64,000 bases of DNA from Streptomyces sp. ATexAB-D23 (GTDB lineage Bacteria; Actinomycetota; Actinomycetes; Streptomycetales; Streptomycetaceae), in the NCBI RefSeq assembly GCF_000373645.1, contig NZ_KB892018.1:1-64000 (forward strand). The letters are read 5' to 3'. Positions within the stretch are counted from its first letter, which is position 1; each line of letters begins with the position of its first letter. The notes beneath the pieces are model-generated. The model was not told the DNA's origin and did not search any database. It saw only the letters and a program-made list of their open reading frames with translations. A program made the translations under genes and the position numbers. Of the stretch, positions 49,001 to 57,148 are shown piece after piece.

Positions 49001-49077
49001 CGCAGCCGGTCCTGACGAGCGGCTGGGTCCCCTCTCTCACCGGCTCACATGGTGAGACACCCGTCCCACCCACTTGA
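46027..49077 (+). CDS. Membrane PAS-GGDEF-EAL protein with degenerate EAL domain
   Basis: A 1016-aa protein. The start is ATG 46027, with GTAGAGG upstream. The first 85 residues are low-complexity, then about ten membrane helices reach residue 420. A PAS domain follows (ENHFRSLVQGSSDVIMIAAPSGVLRYVSPAAVGVYGRDPDEL). The GGDEF motif is intact at 631-635. In the EAL domain the signature is VAAQARW: Glu is Ala764, Leu is Gln766. The later DDFGTG is LDGFGSG, with Asp886 replaced by Gly. The phosphodiesterase domain is therefore probably dead. By gene order it may correspond to a CdgE/CdgF-class cyclase. Likely a diguanylate cyclase with a regulatory EAL domain. Confidence 0.88.
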   Translation: MSLSDESGVSSRKGGCAVAGTAPGSQPHARGATGDGRPMGERSDTAGPATGQGAGVPAPQPAGHLGGTAVSAPAGTRGALTAGQSGVGRASALLAQLVLGLVCGGYAVGAATGWGSVQVALFMGDFGLSAAALAAAVSCFLFARAADNRLRPAWLLFSLSSLMASGGNAVWGWYEFVRGVPVPSPSLADLFYLCFAPPAIVGLLVLAKRPVTRAGWVCLALDSWLIGGSLLTLSWSLALAHTAHVADVEGDSVARAALSLAYPLLDIVLVSMVLALHFRRSSVNRAAVNTAIAALALTVLCDALFTSPLLRQTYHSGQLLDAGWFAGSLLLAYAPWGAAREADDAVQDPAATGARTTSRPIAGSLAALTPYLAAAVCTLGILYNVIEGRRVDRVVVFTGCTVVLALVVRQGIMLVDNIALTQELAQKENHFRSLVQGSSDVIMIAAPSGVLRYVSPAAVGVYGRDPDELVGAELSSIIHPDDLGRVVHEVRRFLAAPPADEPTTRIECRFRSGSGDWLNVESTVNRHQGGLILNSRDVTERVRLQAQLQHNAEHDPLTDLPNRALFTTRVRQALGGRRAGDAGTAVLFIDLDGFKAANDRLGHQAGDELLIQAARRLQDAVRAGDTAARLGGDEFAALIVGDAGREQDARECQVHEIADRLRLTLSEPYRIGAGEVRVTASIGVAFAEPGITPNDLMRNADLAMYRAKAGGKNRVELYAPQMQADVVRRSELATRLRSALRDGEFALLHQPVVHLASGTVAAVAAQARWRSAQGILFTPAEFLRISEDGDRTAELGRWLLEEAVEQAADRARAGHQVSVAVRLPARRLLDRALPAGSVEALLTRYGLPSEALMIEVADSDPRVSFEDLEQRLAALRRLGVRIALDGFGSGYAAINALRRLPIDVLKLDRGLVEGVVESARLHKITSGLLRIACDLGMQSVADGVDVPEQVLALRAMGCTHGQGMAFSGPLDEYRLRRALVRGTFPVPGTVPAQPVLTSGWVPSLTGSHGETPVPPT

Positions 49078-49103
49078 CACTCCGCGGGCGTCGGAGAGAG
49101 GGT
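49074..49103 (+). promoter_or_regulatory. Possible promoter of the ilvBNC transcript
   Basis: TTGACA (49074-49079) overlaps the previous stop codon. GAGGGT (49098-49103) lies 18 bp later as a weak -10. Transcription would start next to the leader peptide ATG (49111). The AGAGAGGG could alternatively be the leader ribosome site with a promoter further upstream. Confidence 0.35.
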
Positions 49104-49110
49104 CAATGCC

Positions 49111-49152
49111 ATGCGCACCCGAATTCTCGTACTTGGAAAGCGCGTCGGCTGA
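49111..49152 (+). CDS. Branched-chain leader peptide for ilvB attenuation (13 aa)
   Basis: A 13-codon reading frame, MRTRILVLGKRVG, starts 181 bp before ilvB. Five of its 13 residues are Ile, Leu or Val, with a run ILVL. The codons ATT, GTA and CTT used there are rare in such GC-rich genomes. It precedes a hairpin pair and a terminator with a T-run. This is the classic layout of amino-acid attenuation, and such leaders have been described for ilvB in actinobacteria. Ribosome stalling at scarce Ile, Leu or Val would prevent the terminator. Confidence 0.8.
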   Translation: MRTRILVLGKRVG

Positions 49153-49153
49153 A

Positions 49154-49177
49154 GCAGAGTCCCTCATGACACTCTGC
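49154..49177 (+). promoter_or_regulatory. Leader pause/antiterminator hairpin
   Basis: GCAGAGT (49154-49160) and ACTCTGC (49171-49177) pair perfectly over 7 bp immediately after the leader peptide stop. This is the usual position for the 1:2 pause stem. Its loop contains CCCTC, which can pair with GAGGG of the terminator. Confidence 0.6.
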
Positions 49178-49195
49178 AGACCGCACCGGCGCGCT

Positions 49196-49229
49196 CCCCT
49201 CGCTTGCCTCACGGCACGAGGGGTTTTTT
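49196..49229 (+). terminator. Rho-independent attenuator before ilvB
   Basis: CCCCTCG (49196-49202) pairs with CGAGGGG (49217-49223). Inside, TGCC/GGCA extends the stem around a TCAC loop. Six T residues follow (49224-49229). This is the only terminator in the window with a clean T-run. It lies 62 bp upstream of ilvB and must be bypassed for expression. Confidence 0.85.
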
Positions 49230-49291
49230 GTTGCACCGAACCTCGCAAAACGTCGTAAAACACTCGCAGAAACCTCAGCTTCGAGAAGAGA

Positions 49292-51148
49292 ATGCCGATG
49301 ACCGAGCAGGCCACCGGGGCCCACCATCCCCAGCCGCGGGCCCGTAACGGCGGATCGCCCGCCGCCTCCGTTGAGAACCTCACGGGCGCGCAGTCCCTCA
49401 TCCGTTCTCTCGAGGAAGTCGGGGCCGACACGGTATTCGGCCTCCCCGGCGGCTGCATCCTCCCGGCGTACGACCCGCTGATGGACTCCACCCGGGTCCG
49501 CCACATCCTCGTCCGCCACGAGCAGGGCGCGGGCCACGCGGCCACCGGCTACGCGCAGGCCACCGGCAAGGTCGGCGTCTGCATGGTCACCTCGGGTCCC
49601 GGTGCGACCAACCTCGTCACCCCGATCGCCGACGCCGCCATGGACTCCGTGCCCATGGTCGCGATCACCGGCCAGGTGGCCTCCGGCGCCATCGGCACGG
49701 ACGCCTTCCAGGAAGCCGACATCTGCGGCATCACCATGCCGATCACGAAGCACAACTTCCTGGTCACCCGCGCCGAGGACATCGCGCACACGATCGCCGA
49801 GGCCTTCCACATCGCCTCCACCGGCCGTCCGGGGCCCGTCCTCGTCGACATCGCCAAGGACGCGCTCCAGTCGAAGACAGCCTTCAGCTGGCCGCCGGTC
49901 ATGGACCTGCCCGGCTACCGCCCGGTCACCAAGCCGCACGCCAAGCAGATCCGCGAGGCCGCCCGGCTCATCACCCAGGCCAGGCGCCCGGTGCTGTACG
50001 TCGGCGGCGGCGTCATGAAGGCCGGCGCCACCGCCGAGCTGAAGGTCCTGGCCGAGCTGACCGGGGCGCCCGTCACCACCACCCTGATGGCGCTCGGCTC
50101 CTTCCCCGACAGCCACCCGCTGCACGTGGGAATGCCCGGCATGCACGGTTCGGTCACCGCCGTCACCGCGCTCCAGAAGGCCGACCTGATCGTCGCGCTC
50201 GGGGCCCGGTTCGACGACCGCGTCACCGGCAAGCTGGACAGCTTCGCCCCGTACGCCAAGATCGTCCACGCGGACATCGACCCGGCGGAGATCGGCAAGA
50301 ACCGCGCGGCCGACGTCCCGATCGTCGGTGACGCCCGCGAGGTCATCGCCGACCTCGTCCAGGCGGTCCAGGCGGAGCACACCGAGGGCAACGCCGGCGA
50401 CTACACCGCCTGGTGGAAGGACCTCGACCGCTGGCGCGAGACCTACCCGCTCGGCTACGACCTCCCCGAGGACGGCAGCCTCTCCCCGCAGCAGGTCATC
50501 CAGCGCATCGGCGAACTCGCCCCGCCGGACACGATCTTCGCCGCGGGAGTCGGCCAGCACCAGATGTGGGCCTCGCACTTCATCCAGTACGAGCAGCCCT
50601 CCACCTGGCTGAACTCCGGCGGCGCCGGGACGATGGGCTACGCGGTCCCCGCCGCGATGGGCGCCAAGGCCGGCATGCCCGACCGCACGGTCTGGGCGAT
50701 CGACGGCGACGGCTGCTTCCAGATGACCAATCAGGAGCTCACCACCTGCGCCCTGAACAACATCCCGGTCAAGGTCGCCGTCATCAACAACGGCGCGCTC
50801 GGGATGGTCCGCCAGTGGCAGACCCTCTTCTACAACCAGCGGTACTCCAACACCGTGCTGCACTCCGGCGCCGACACGGACGGCAACGCGGCGAAGGGCA
50901 CCCGGGTGCCCGACTTCGTCAAGCTCTCCGAGGCCATGGGCTGCTACGCGATCCGCTGCGAGGACCCGGCCGACCTGGACAAGGTCATCGCCGAGGCCAA
51001 CGCGATCAACGACCGCCCGGTCGTCATCGACTTCATCGTCCACGAGGACGCCATGGTGTGGCCGATGGTCGCCGCCGGCACCTCCAACGACGAGGTCATG
51101 GCCGCCCGCGGTGTCCGCCCCGACTTCGGCGACAACGAAGACGACTGA
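49292..51148 (+). CDS. ilvB: Acetolactate synthase large subunit
   Basis: A 618-aa thiamine-diphosphate enzyme, first common step of valine, leucine and isoleucine synthesis. The N-terminal TPP domain has VFGLPGGCILPAYDPL and the catalytic Glu in RHEQGAGHAATGYAQATG. The C-terminal TPP/Mg motif is AIDGDGCFQMTNQELTTCALNNIPVKVAVINN. The FAD-binding middle domain is complete. ATG 49292 or the nearby 49298 is the start. First gene of ilvB-ilvN-ilvC. Confidence 0.97.
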   Translation: MPMTEQATGAHHPQPRARNGGSPAASVENLTGAQSLIRSLEEVGADTVFGLPGGCILPAYDPLMDSTRVRHILVRHEQGAGHAATGYAQATGKVGVCMVTSGPGATNLVTPIADAAMDSVPMVAITGQVASGAIGTDAFQEADICGITMPITKHNFLVTRAEDIAHTIAEAFHIASTGRPGPVLVDIAKDALQSKTAFSWPPVMDLPGYRPVTKPHAKQIREAARLITQARRPVLYVGGGVMKAGATAELKVLAELTGAPVTTTLMALGSFPDSHPLHVGMPGMHGSVTAVTALQKADLIVALGARFDDRVTGKLDSFAPYAKIVHADIDPAEIGKNRAADVPIVGDAREVIADLVQAVQAEHTEGNAGDYTAWWKDLDRWRETYPLGYDLPEDGSLSPQQVIQRIGELAPPDTIFAAGVGQHQMWASHFIQYEQPSTWLNSGGAGTMGYAVPAAMGAKAGMPDRTVWAIDGDGCFQMTNQELTTCALNNIPVKVAVINNGALGMVRQWQTLFYNQRYSNTVLHSGADTDGNAAKGTRVPDFVKLSEAMGCYAIRCEDPADLDKVIAEANAINDRPVVIDFIVHEDAMVWPMVAAGTSNDEVMAARGVRPDFGDNEDD

Positions 51149-51171
51149 GAGACAGAGAGAGAACGACTCCC

Positions 51172-51699
51172 ATGTCCACCAAGCACACGCTCTCCGTCCT
51201 GGTCGAGAACAAGCCCGGCGTCCTGGCCCGGATCACCGCCCTGTTCTCCCGCCGCGGCTTCAACATCGACTCGCTCGCGGTCGGAACCACCGAACACCCC
51301 GACATCTCCCGCATCACCATCGTCGTGAATGTCGAGGACCTGCCCCTGGAGCAGGTGACCAAGCAGCTCAACAAGCTGGTCAACGTCCTGAAGATCGTCG
51401 AACTCGAGCCGTCCGCTGCGATCCAGCGTGAGCTCGTCCTGGTGAAGGTCCGCGCCGACAACGAGACCCGCTCCCAGATCGTCGAGATCGTCCAGCTGTT
51501 CCGCGCCAAGACCGTCGACGTCTCGCCCGAGGCCGTCACGATCGAGGCGACCGGCGGCGCCGACAAGCTGGAGGCGATGCTCAAGATGCTGGAGCAGTAC
51601 GGCATCAAGGAGCTCGTCCAGTCCGGCACCATCGCCATAGGCCGTGGCGCGCGCTCGATCACCGACCGGTCCCTGCGCGCCCTGGACCGCACGGCGTAA
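51172..51699 (+). CDS. ilvN: Acetolactate synthase small (regulatory) subunit
   Basis: A 175-aa regulatory subunit with an N-terminal ACT domain (LSVLVENKPGVLARITALFSRRGFNIDSLAVG) that binds valine. The C-terminal domain is ELVLVKVRADNETRSQIVEIVQLFRAKTVDVSPEAVTIEATG. The start is ATG 51172, 23 bp after ilvB. The longer frame upstream overlaps ilvB and is rejected. Confidence 0.97.
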   Translation: MSTKHTLSVLVENKPGVLARITALFSRRGFNIDSLAVGTTEHPDISRITIVVNVEDLPLEQVTKQLNKLVNVLKIVELEPSAAIQRELVLVKVRADNETRSQIVEIVQLFRAKTVDVSPEAVTIEATGGADKLEAMLKMLEQYGIKELVQSGTIAIGRGARSITDRSLRALDRTA

Positions 51700-51806
51700 C
51701 CATCAGGGGCCCCGCCGCGCCGCTCGTATGGCGAGACCCGAAAACGTATCTGACGCACCCCGCCGTACGGTGGGACGCAACACCTGCACACCAAGGAGAA
51801 GACCCA

Positions 51807-52808
<1,002 letters not shown>

Positions 52809-52816
52809 CACCGCCG

Positions 52817-52848
52817 CCCCGGGGGCGGGCCACGGCCCGCCCCCGGGG
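52817..52848 (+). terminator. 15-bp perfect hairpin after ilvC
   Basis: CCCCGGGGGCGGGCC (52817-52831) pairs fully with GGCCCGCCCCCGGGG (52834-52848), with only AC in the loop. It lies 8 bp after the ilvC stop and lacks a T-run. In the gap to serA (52849-53070) there is also a 10-bp palindrome CCTCATGAGG (52900-52909) and a possible -10 TACACT (52954-52959). Confidence 0.75.
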
Positions 52849-53070
52849 TCACTCCACCGCTGGAAGAGGCGGCGTCGTACGGGTGTACAAGTCGACCGGC
52901 CTCATGAGGGTGATCCTTCCAACGGGGCGGCGGAATGCGTCCTCGCGCATGACTACACTTCTCCCCATACACGCGTCAGGCCCACAGTGTCGTGCGTCTT
53001 CCACGCGGCAAGCCCCTCCACGCCTGCGGCCGTCGGGACGGCCGTCCGCCATGGATCTGTGAGGACTCAC

Positions 53071-54663
53071 GTGAGCTCGAAACCTGTCGTACTCATCGCT
53101 GAAGAGCTGTCGCCCGCCACGGTGGACGCCCTGGGCCCGGACTTCGAGATCCGGCACTGCAACGGCGCGGACCGCGCCGAGCTCCTCCCCGCGATCGCCG
53201 ATGTCGACGCCATCCTGGTGCGCTCCGCCACCAAGGTCGACGCCGAGGCCATCGCCGCCGCGAAGAAGCTGAGGGTCGTCGCCCGCGCGGGCGTCGGTCT
53301 GGACAACGTCGACGTCTCCGCGGCCACCAAGGCCGGGGTGATGGTCGTGAACGCGCCGACCTCCAACATCGTCACCGCCGCCGAGCTGGCCTGCGGTCTG
53401 CTCGTGGCCACCGCGCGCCACATCCCGCAGGCCAACACCGCGCTGAAGATCGGCGAGTGGAAGCGCTCGAAGTACACCGGCGTCGAGCTGAGCGAGAAGA
53501 CCCTCGGCGTCGTCGGCCTCGGCCGCATCGGCGTCCTGGTCGCCCAGCGCATGTCGGCCTTCGGCATGAAGATCGTCGCCTACGACCCCTACGTGCAGCC
53601 CGCGCGCGCCGCGCAGATGGGCGTCAAGCTCCTCTCGCTGGACGAGCTGCTGGAGGTCTCCGACTTCATCACCGTGCACCTGCCCAAGACCCCGGAGACG
53701 CTCGGCCTGATCGGCGACGAGGCCCTGCACAAGGTGAAGCCCACCGTGCGCATCGTCAACGCCGCGCGCGGCGGCATCGTGGACGAGGAGGCGCTGGCCT
53801 CCGCGCTCAAGGAGGGCCGCGTCGCCGGCGCCGGCCTCGACGTGTACGCGAAGGAGCCCTGCACGGACTCCCCGCTGTTCCAGTTCGACCAGGTCGTCTG
53901 CACCCCGCACCTCGGCGCCTCCACCGACGAGGCCCAGGAGAAGGCGGGCATCGCGGTCGCCAAGTCCGTGCGCCTCGCGCTCGCCGGTGAGCTCGTGCCC
54001 GACGCGGTCAACGTCCAGGGCGGCATCATCGCCGAGGACGTGCGCCCCGGCCTGCCGCTCGCCGAGAAGCTCGGCCGGATCTTCACGGCGCTCGCCGGTG
54101 AGGTCGCCGCCCGCCTCGACGTCGAGGTCTACGGCGAGATCACCCAGCACGACGTCAAGGTGCTCGAACTCTCCGCGCTCAAGGGCGTCTTCGAGGACGT
54201 CGTGGACGAGACCGTGTCCTACGTCAACGCCCCGCTGTTCGCGCAGGAGCGCGGCGTCGAGGTCCGCCTGACGACCAGCTCCGAGTCGCCCGACCACCGC
54301 AACGTGGTCACCGTCCGCGGCACGCTGTCCGACGGCCAGGAGGTCGCGGTCTCCGGCACGCTGGCCGGTCCCAAGCACCTCCAGAAGATCGTCGCCATCG
54401 GTGAGCACGACGTGGACCTGGCGCTCGCCGACCACATGATCGTGCTGCGCTACGAGGACCGCCCCGGCGTCGTCGGCGCGGTCGGCAAGATCCTCGGCGA
54501 GGCCGGGCTGAACATCGCGGGCATGCAGGTCTCCCGCGCCGACGTGGGCGGCGAGGCGCTGGTCGTCCTCACCGTCGACGACGACGTCCCGCCGTCGGTG
54601 CTGACCGAGATCTCCTCGGAGATCGGCGCGGCCTCGGCCCGCTCGGTGAACCTCACCGACTGA
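53071..54663 (+). CDS. serA: D-3-phosphoglycerate dehydrogenase
   Basis: A 530-aa enzyme, first step of serine synthesis. Start GTG 53071 (VSSKPVVLIAEELSP), with GAGGAC upstream. NAD motif GVVGLGRIGVLVAQRM; catalytic Arg in NAARGGIVDEEAL and His in CTPHLGASTDEA. The long form is present: an allosteric-substrate-binding domain and a C-terminal ACT domain (MIVLRYEDRPGVVGAVGKILGEAGLNIAGMQVSR) that senses serine. The serine-degrading sdaA lies at the other end of the window. Confidence 0.97.
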   Translation: MSSKPVVLIAEELSPATVDALGPDFEIRHCNGADRAELLPAIADVDAILVRSATKVDAEAIAAAKKLRVVARAGVGLDNVDVSAATKAGVMVVNAPTSNIVTAAELACGLLVATARHIPQANTALKIGEWKRSKYTGVELSEKTLGVVGLGRIGVLVAQRMSAFGMKIVAYDPYVQPARAAQMGVKLLSLDELLEVSDFITVHLPKTPETLGLIGDEALHKVKPTVRIVNAARGGIVDEEALASALKEGRVAGAGLDVYAKEPCTDSPLFQFDQVVCTPHLGASTDEAQEKAGIAVAKSVRLALAGELVPDAVNVQGGIIAEDVRPGLPLAEKLGRIFTALAGEVAARLDVEVYGEITQHDVKVLELSALKGVFEDVVDETVSYVNAPLFAQERGVEVRLTTSSESPDHRNVVTVRGTLSDGQEVAVSGTLAGPKHLQKIVAIGEHDVDLALADHMIVLRYEDRPGVVGAVGKILGEAGLNIAGMQVSRADVGGEALVVLTVDDDVPPSVLTEISSEIGAASARSVNLTD

Positions 54664-54798
54664 GCCCCGGCCCTCCGGCCCCGGCAGTACCTTCCGCACC
54701 CGGCATTCGGACGCGCGTCGTGCGCGACGTCCGCATGCCGGGTGCGCTGCTGTCATGGGACACCGGGAGCCCGTCCGCCGGGCGGGCGGGTCCGATGA

Positions 54799-55941
54799 TC
54801 AGAGCCGTGCCGCCTTCAGTGCCATGTGCAGCAGCAGCCGGTCCTCGCCGTCGTTCAGGTCGAGGCCGGTGAGCTGCTGGACCCGGGAGAGGCGGTAGTA
54901 CAGCGTCTGGCGGTGGATGCCCAGCTCGGCGGCGGTCCGCGAGGCCTGGCCGGCGCAGTCGAGGAACACCTCTGCGGTGCGGGCGAGGTCCCGGTGGGGC
55001 GGGGTGAGCAGCGGGCGCACCGCATGGTCGGGCGGCGCGCCCCGGGCGAGCGTGGTCAGCGTCCGGTACGGGCCGATGGCCGGCCACTCGGCGACCGGGC
55101 CGTACCGGCTCTCCGCCGCCGCCGCGCGGGCCGCCGCCGACGCCTCGTGCCAGGAGTCGGCCAGCTCCGCGAGGCCCCGGCGCGGGACCGCGATCCCGGC
55201 GGTGGCGGCCGTCCCCGCCTCGGCGCGCAGCCGGCCGGCCGCGGTGAGCGCGGGGTCCAGCACATCGGGGGAGCGCAGCCGGATCAGGGCGGCCAGCGCG
55301 GGCGGCCCGGACCCGCCCGGGAGCGGGGCGCCCGTCAGCGCCGCCGCCGAGGGGACCGTGCGCACCGCGGGCGTCTCGTCCGGCCACGGCGCCACGCACA
55401 CCACGGTGTGCAGCCCCTCCGCGTCCGGGCCGAGCGCCTCGCCGAGCGCGGCCACCGCCATGTCCCGCTGCCAGCCGCGCCCGGCGGTGAGGGCCGCACC
55501 GAACTCCCGGGACAGGCCGGTGCCCGCCCGCTCCTCGTCGAAGAGCAGCGCCCCGATCCGTGCCGCCACCTCCATGGCCGCGTCCAACTGCCGGTCGGTC
55601 GGCCCGGGGTCCGCGTCCAGCAGCCATACGTAGCCGAGCACGACACCCCGATGGCGTACCGGCAGGCAGATCCGGTCCCGGTTGACACCGGCCTCGGGGG
55701 CGGCGGGGATGCGGACGGGGCCGGTGGCGCGGGTGATGCCGAAGTTCTCGAACCAGGCGCGGACCGCCGGGGTGGAGCGGCGGGTCAGGATCGACCGGGT
55801 GCGGACCGGGTCCATGGCCGTGGTGTCGTCGCTGTCGTGGGCCCCGAAGGCGACCAGGCCGAAGTCGCGGTTCTCCAGCGTCGCCGGGACGCCGAGCAGC
55901 GCGGAGATCTCGTCCACCAGCTCCTGGTAATCGCCCTTCAC
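54799..55941 (-). CDS. PucR-family transcriptional regulator of proline catabolism
   Basis: A 380-aa regulator. Start GTG 55941 (VKGDYQELVDEISALLGVPATLENRDFGLVAFG); the frame to 56028 would run over the divergent promoter. A GAF-like N-terminal sensory domain is followed by the C-terminal PucR helix-turn-helix, SRTAAELGIHRQTLYYRLSRVQQLTGLDLNDGEDRLLLHMALKA. It is divergent from proline dehydrogenase, and a 16-bp palindrome lies in the shared promoter. It probably activates the proline operon when proline is present, as known for PutR-type proteins. Confidence 0.9.
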   Translation of the reverse strand: MKGDYQELVDEISALLGVPATLENRDFGLVAFGAHDSDDTTAMDPVRTRSILTRRSTPAVRAWFENFGITRATGPVRIPAAPEAGVNRDRICLPVRHRGVVLGYVWLLDADPGPTDRQLDAAMEVAARIGALLFDEERAGTGLSREFGAALTAGRGWQRDMAVAALGEALGPDAEGLHTVVCVAPWPDETPAVRTVPSAAALTGAPLPGGSGPPALAALIRLRSPDVLDPALTAAGRLRAEAGTAATAGIAVPRRGLAELADSWHEASAAARAAAAESRYGPVAEWPAIGPYRTLTTLARGAPPDHAVRPLLTPPHRDLARTAEVFLDCAGQASRTAAELGIHRQTLYYRLSRVQQLTGLDLNDGEDRLLLHMALKAARL

Positions 55942-55961
55942 CCGGCCATTCTCGCACCCCT

Positions 55962-55977
55962 TCAGACATATGTCTGA
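55962..55977. promoter_or_regulatory. 16-bp perfect palindrome between regulator and proline operon
   Basis: TCAGACATATGTCTGA lies 20 bp upstream of the regulator start codon and about 150 bp from the proline dehydrogenase start. It is the best operator candidate for the divergent PucR-type protein. Confidence 0.65.
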
Positions 55978-56129
55978 GATCCAGGGCACGGATGCGTGAC
56001 AGCTGTCGATGGCCGAGGATCGGAGCAATCCTTAGATTTCACGGTGGTTCTCCGTGCTGTACCGCTTATGTTCCCTACCGGGCTTATGCGGCGGTGCGGC
56101 CTCGTTCGTTCTTTCCGTGGAGGTGCCCC

Positions 56130-57110
56130 GTGCTGGGTCCCGTGATTCTCGCCGCGTCCCGCAGCGACAAGATGCGTCGGTTCGTCTCGGCCGCGCCCGG
56201 CACCAAGCAGGTCGTGGACCGCTTCATCGCCGGTGAGACGCTCGACCAGGTCGTCACGGTCATCGAGGACGCCGCGGGCAGGGGCCTGGAGCTCACCCTC
56301 GACGTGGTCGGCGAGGACATCACCACGCCCGAGCAGGCCGCCGCCGCGCGCGACGCCTATCTGGAGCTGATCGACCGGCTGAAGGACCTCGGTCTGGGCA
56401 CCCGGGCGGAGATGTCCGTCAAGCTCTCGATGTTCGGCCAGGCCCTTCCGTCGTCCACAGCCTCCCTCGACGGAGATGCCTCCGGCTCCGCCGACACCTT
56501 CCCCGGCGGCCACGACCTGGCCCTCGCCAACGTGCGCCCGGTCGTCGAGGCCGCCGCCGCGATCGGCACCACGGTCACCCTGGACGCCGAGGACCACACC
56601 ACCCTGGACTCGATGTTCGCCATCCACGAGGAGCTGCGGAAGGACCACCCGGAGACCGGGTGCGTCATCCAGGCGTACCTGTTCCGCACCGAGGAGGACG
56701 CCCGCCGCCTCGCCGCGGCCGGCAGCCGGGTGCGGATCGTGAAGGGCGCCTACAAGGAGCCCGCCTCCGTCGCGTACCAGGACAAGGCCGAGATCGACAA
56801 GGCGTACGTCCGTATCCTGCGGACCCTGATGGAGGGCGAGGGCTACCCGATGATCGGGTCCCACGACCCCCGTCTCATCGCCATCGCCCAGGAACTGGGC
56901 CGCAAGGCCGGGCGCAAGCCCGACGAGTACGAGTTCCAGATGCTGTACGGAATCCGCACCGACGAGCAGACCCGGCTCGCCGCGGAGGGCCACCGGATGC
57001 GTGTCTACACCGCGTACGGCACCGACTGGTACGGCTACTTCATGCGCCGTCTCGCGGAGAAGCCGGCCAACCTGCTGTTCTTCGGCCGCTCCATCCTCAC
57101 CAAGGGCTGA
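56130..57110 (+). CDS. Proline dehydrogenase (monofunctional)
   Basis: A 326-aa FAD enzyme that oxidises proline to pyrroline-5-carboxylate. Start GTG 56130, with GGAGG 6 nt upstream. The barrel motifs are visible: LTLDVVGEDITTPEQAAAARDAYLELIDRL, VTLDAEDHTTLDSM, GCVIQAYLFRTEEDARRL and RIVKGAYKEPA, with the closing DWYGYFMRRLAEKPANL. It is the single-domain form; the dehydrogenase partner is pruA, 38 bp downstream. Confidence 0.95.
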   Translation: MLGPVILAASRSDKMRRFVSAAPGTKQVVDRFIAGETLDQVVTVIEDAAGRGLELTLDVVGEDITTPEQAAAARDAYLELIDRLKDLGLGTRAEMSVKLSMFGQALPSSTASLDGDASGSADTFPGGHDLALANVRPVVEAAAAIGTTVTLDAEDHTTLDSMFAIHEELRKDHPETGCVIQAYLFRTEEDARRLAAAGSRVRIVKGAYKEPASVAYQDKAEIDKAYVRILRTLMEGEGYPMIGSHDPRLIAIAQELGRKAGRKPDEYEFQMLYGIRTDEQTRLAAEGHRMRVYTAYGTDWYGYFMRRLAEKPANLLFFGRSILTKG

Positions 57111-57148
57111 GCCCCTTCCATCCCTCTACCTGAAGGAGCAAAGGAACC

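Noticed and set aside
49049..49258. A 69-codon frame across the ilvB leader
   Set aside because: It overlaps the leader peptide and runs straight through the terminator hairpin; no domain and no ribosome site. The 13-codon leader explains the region better.
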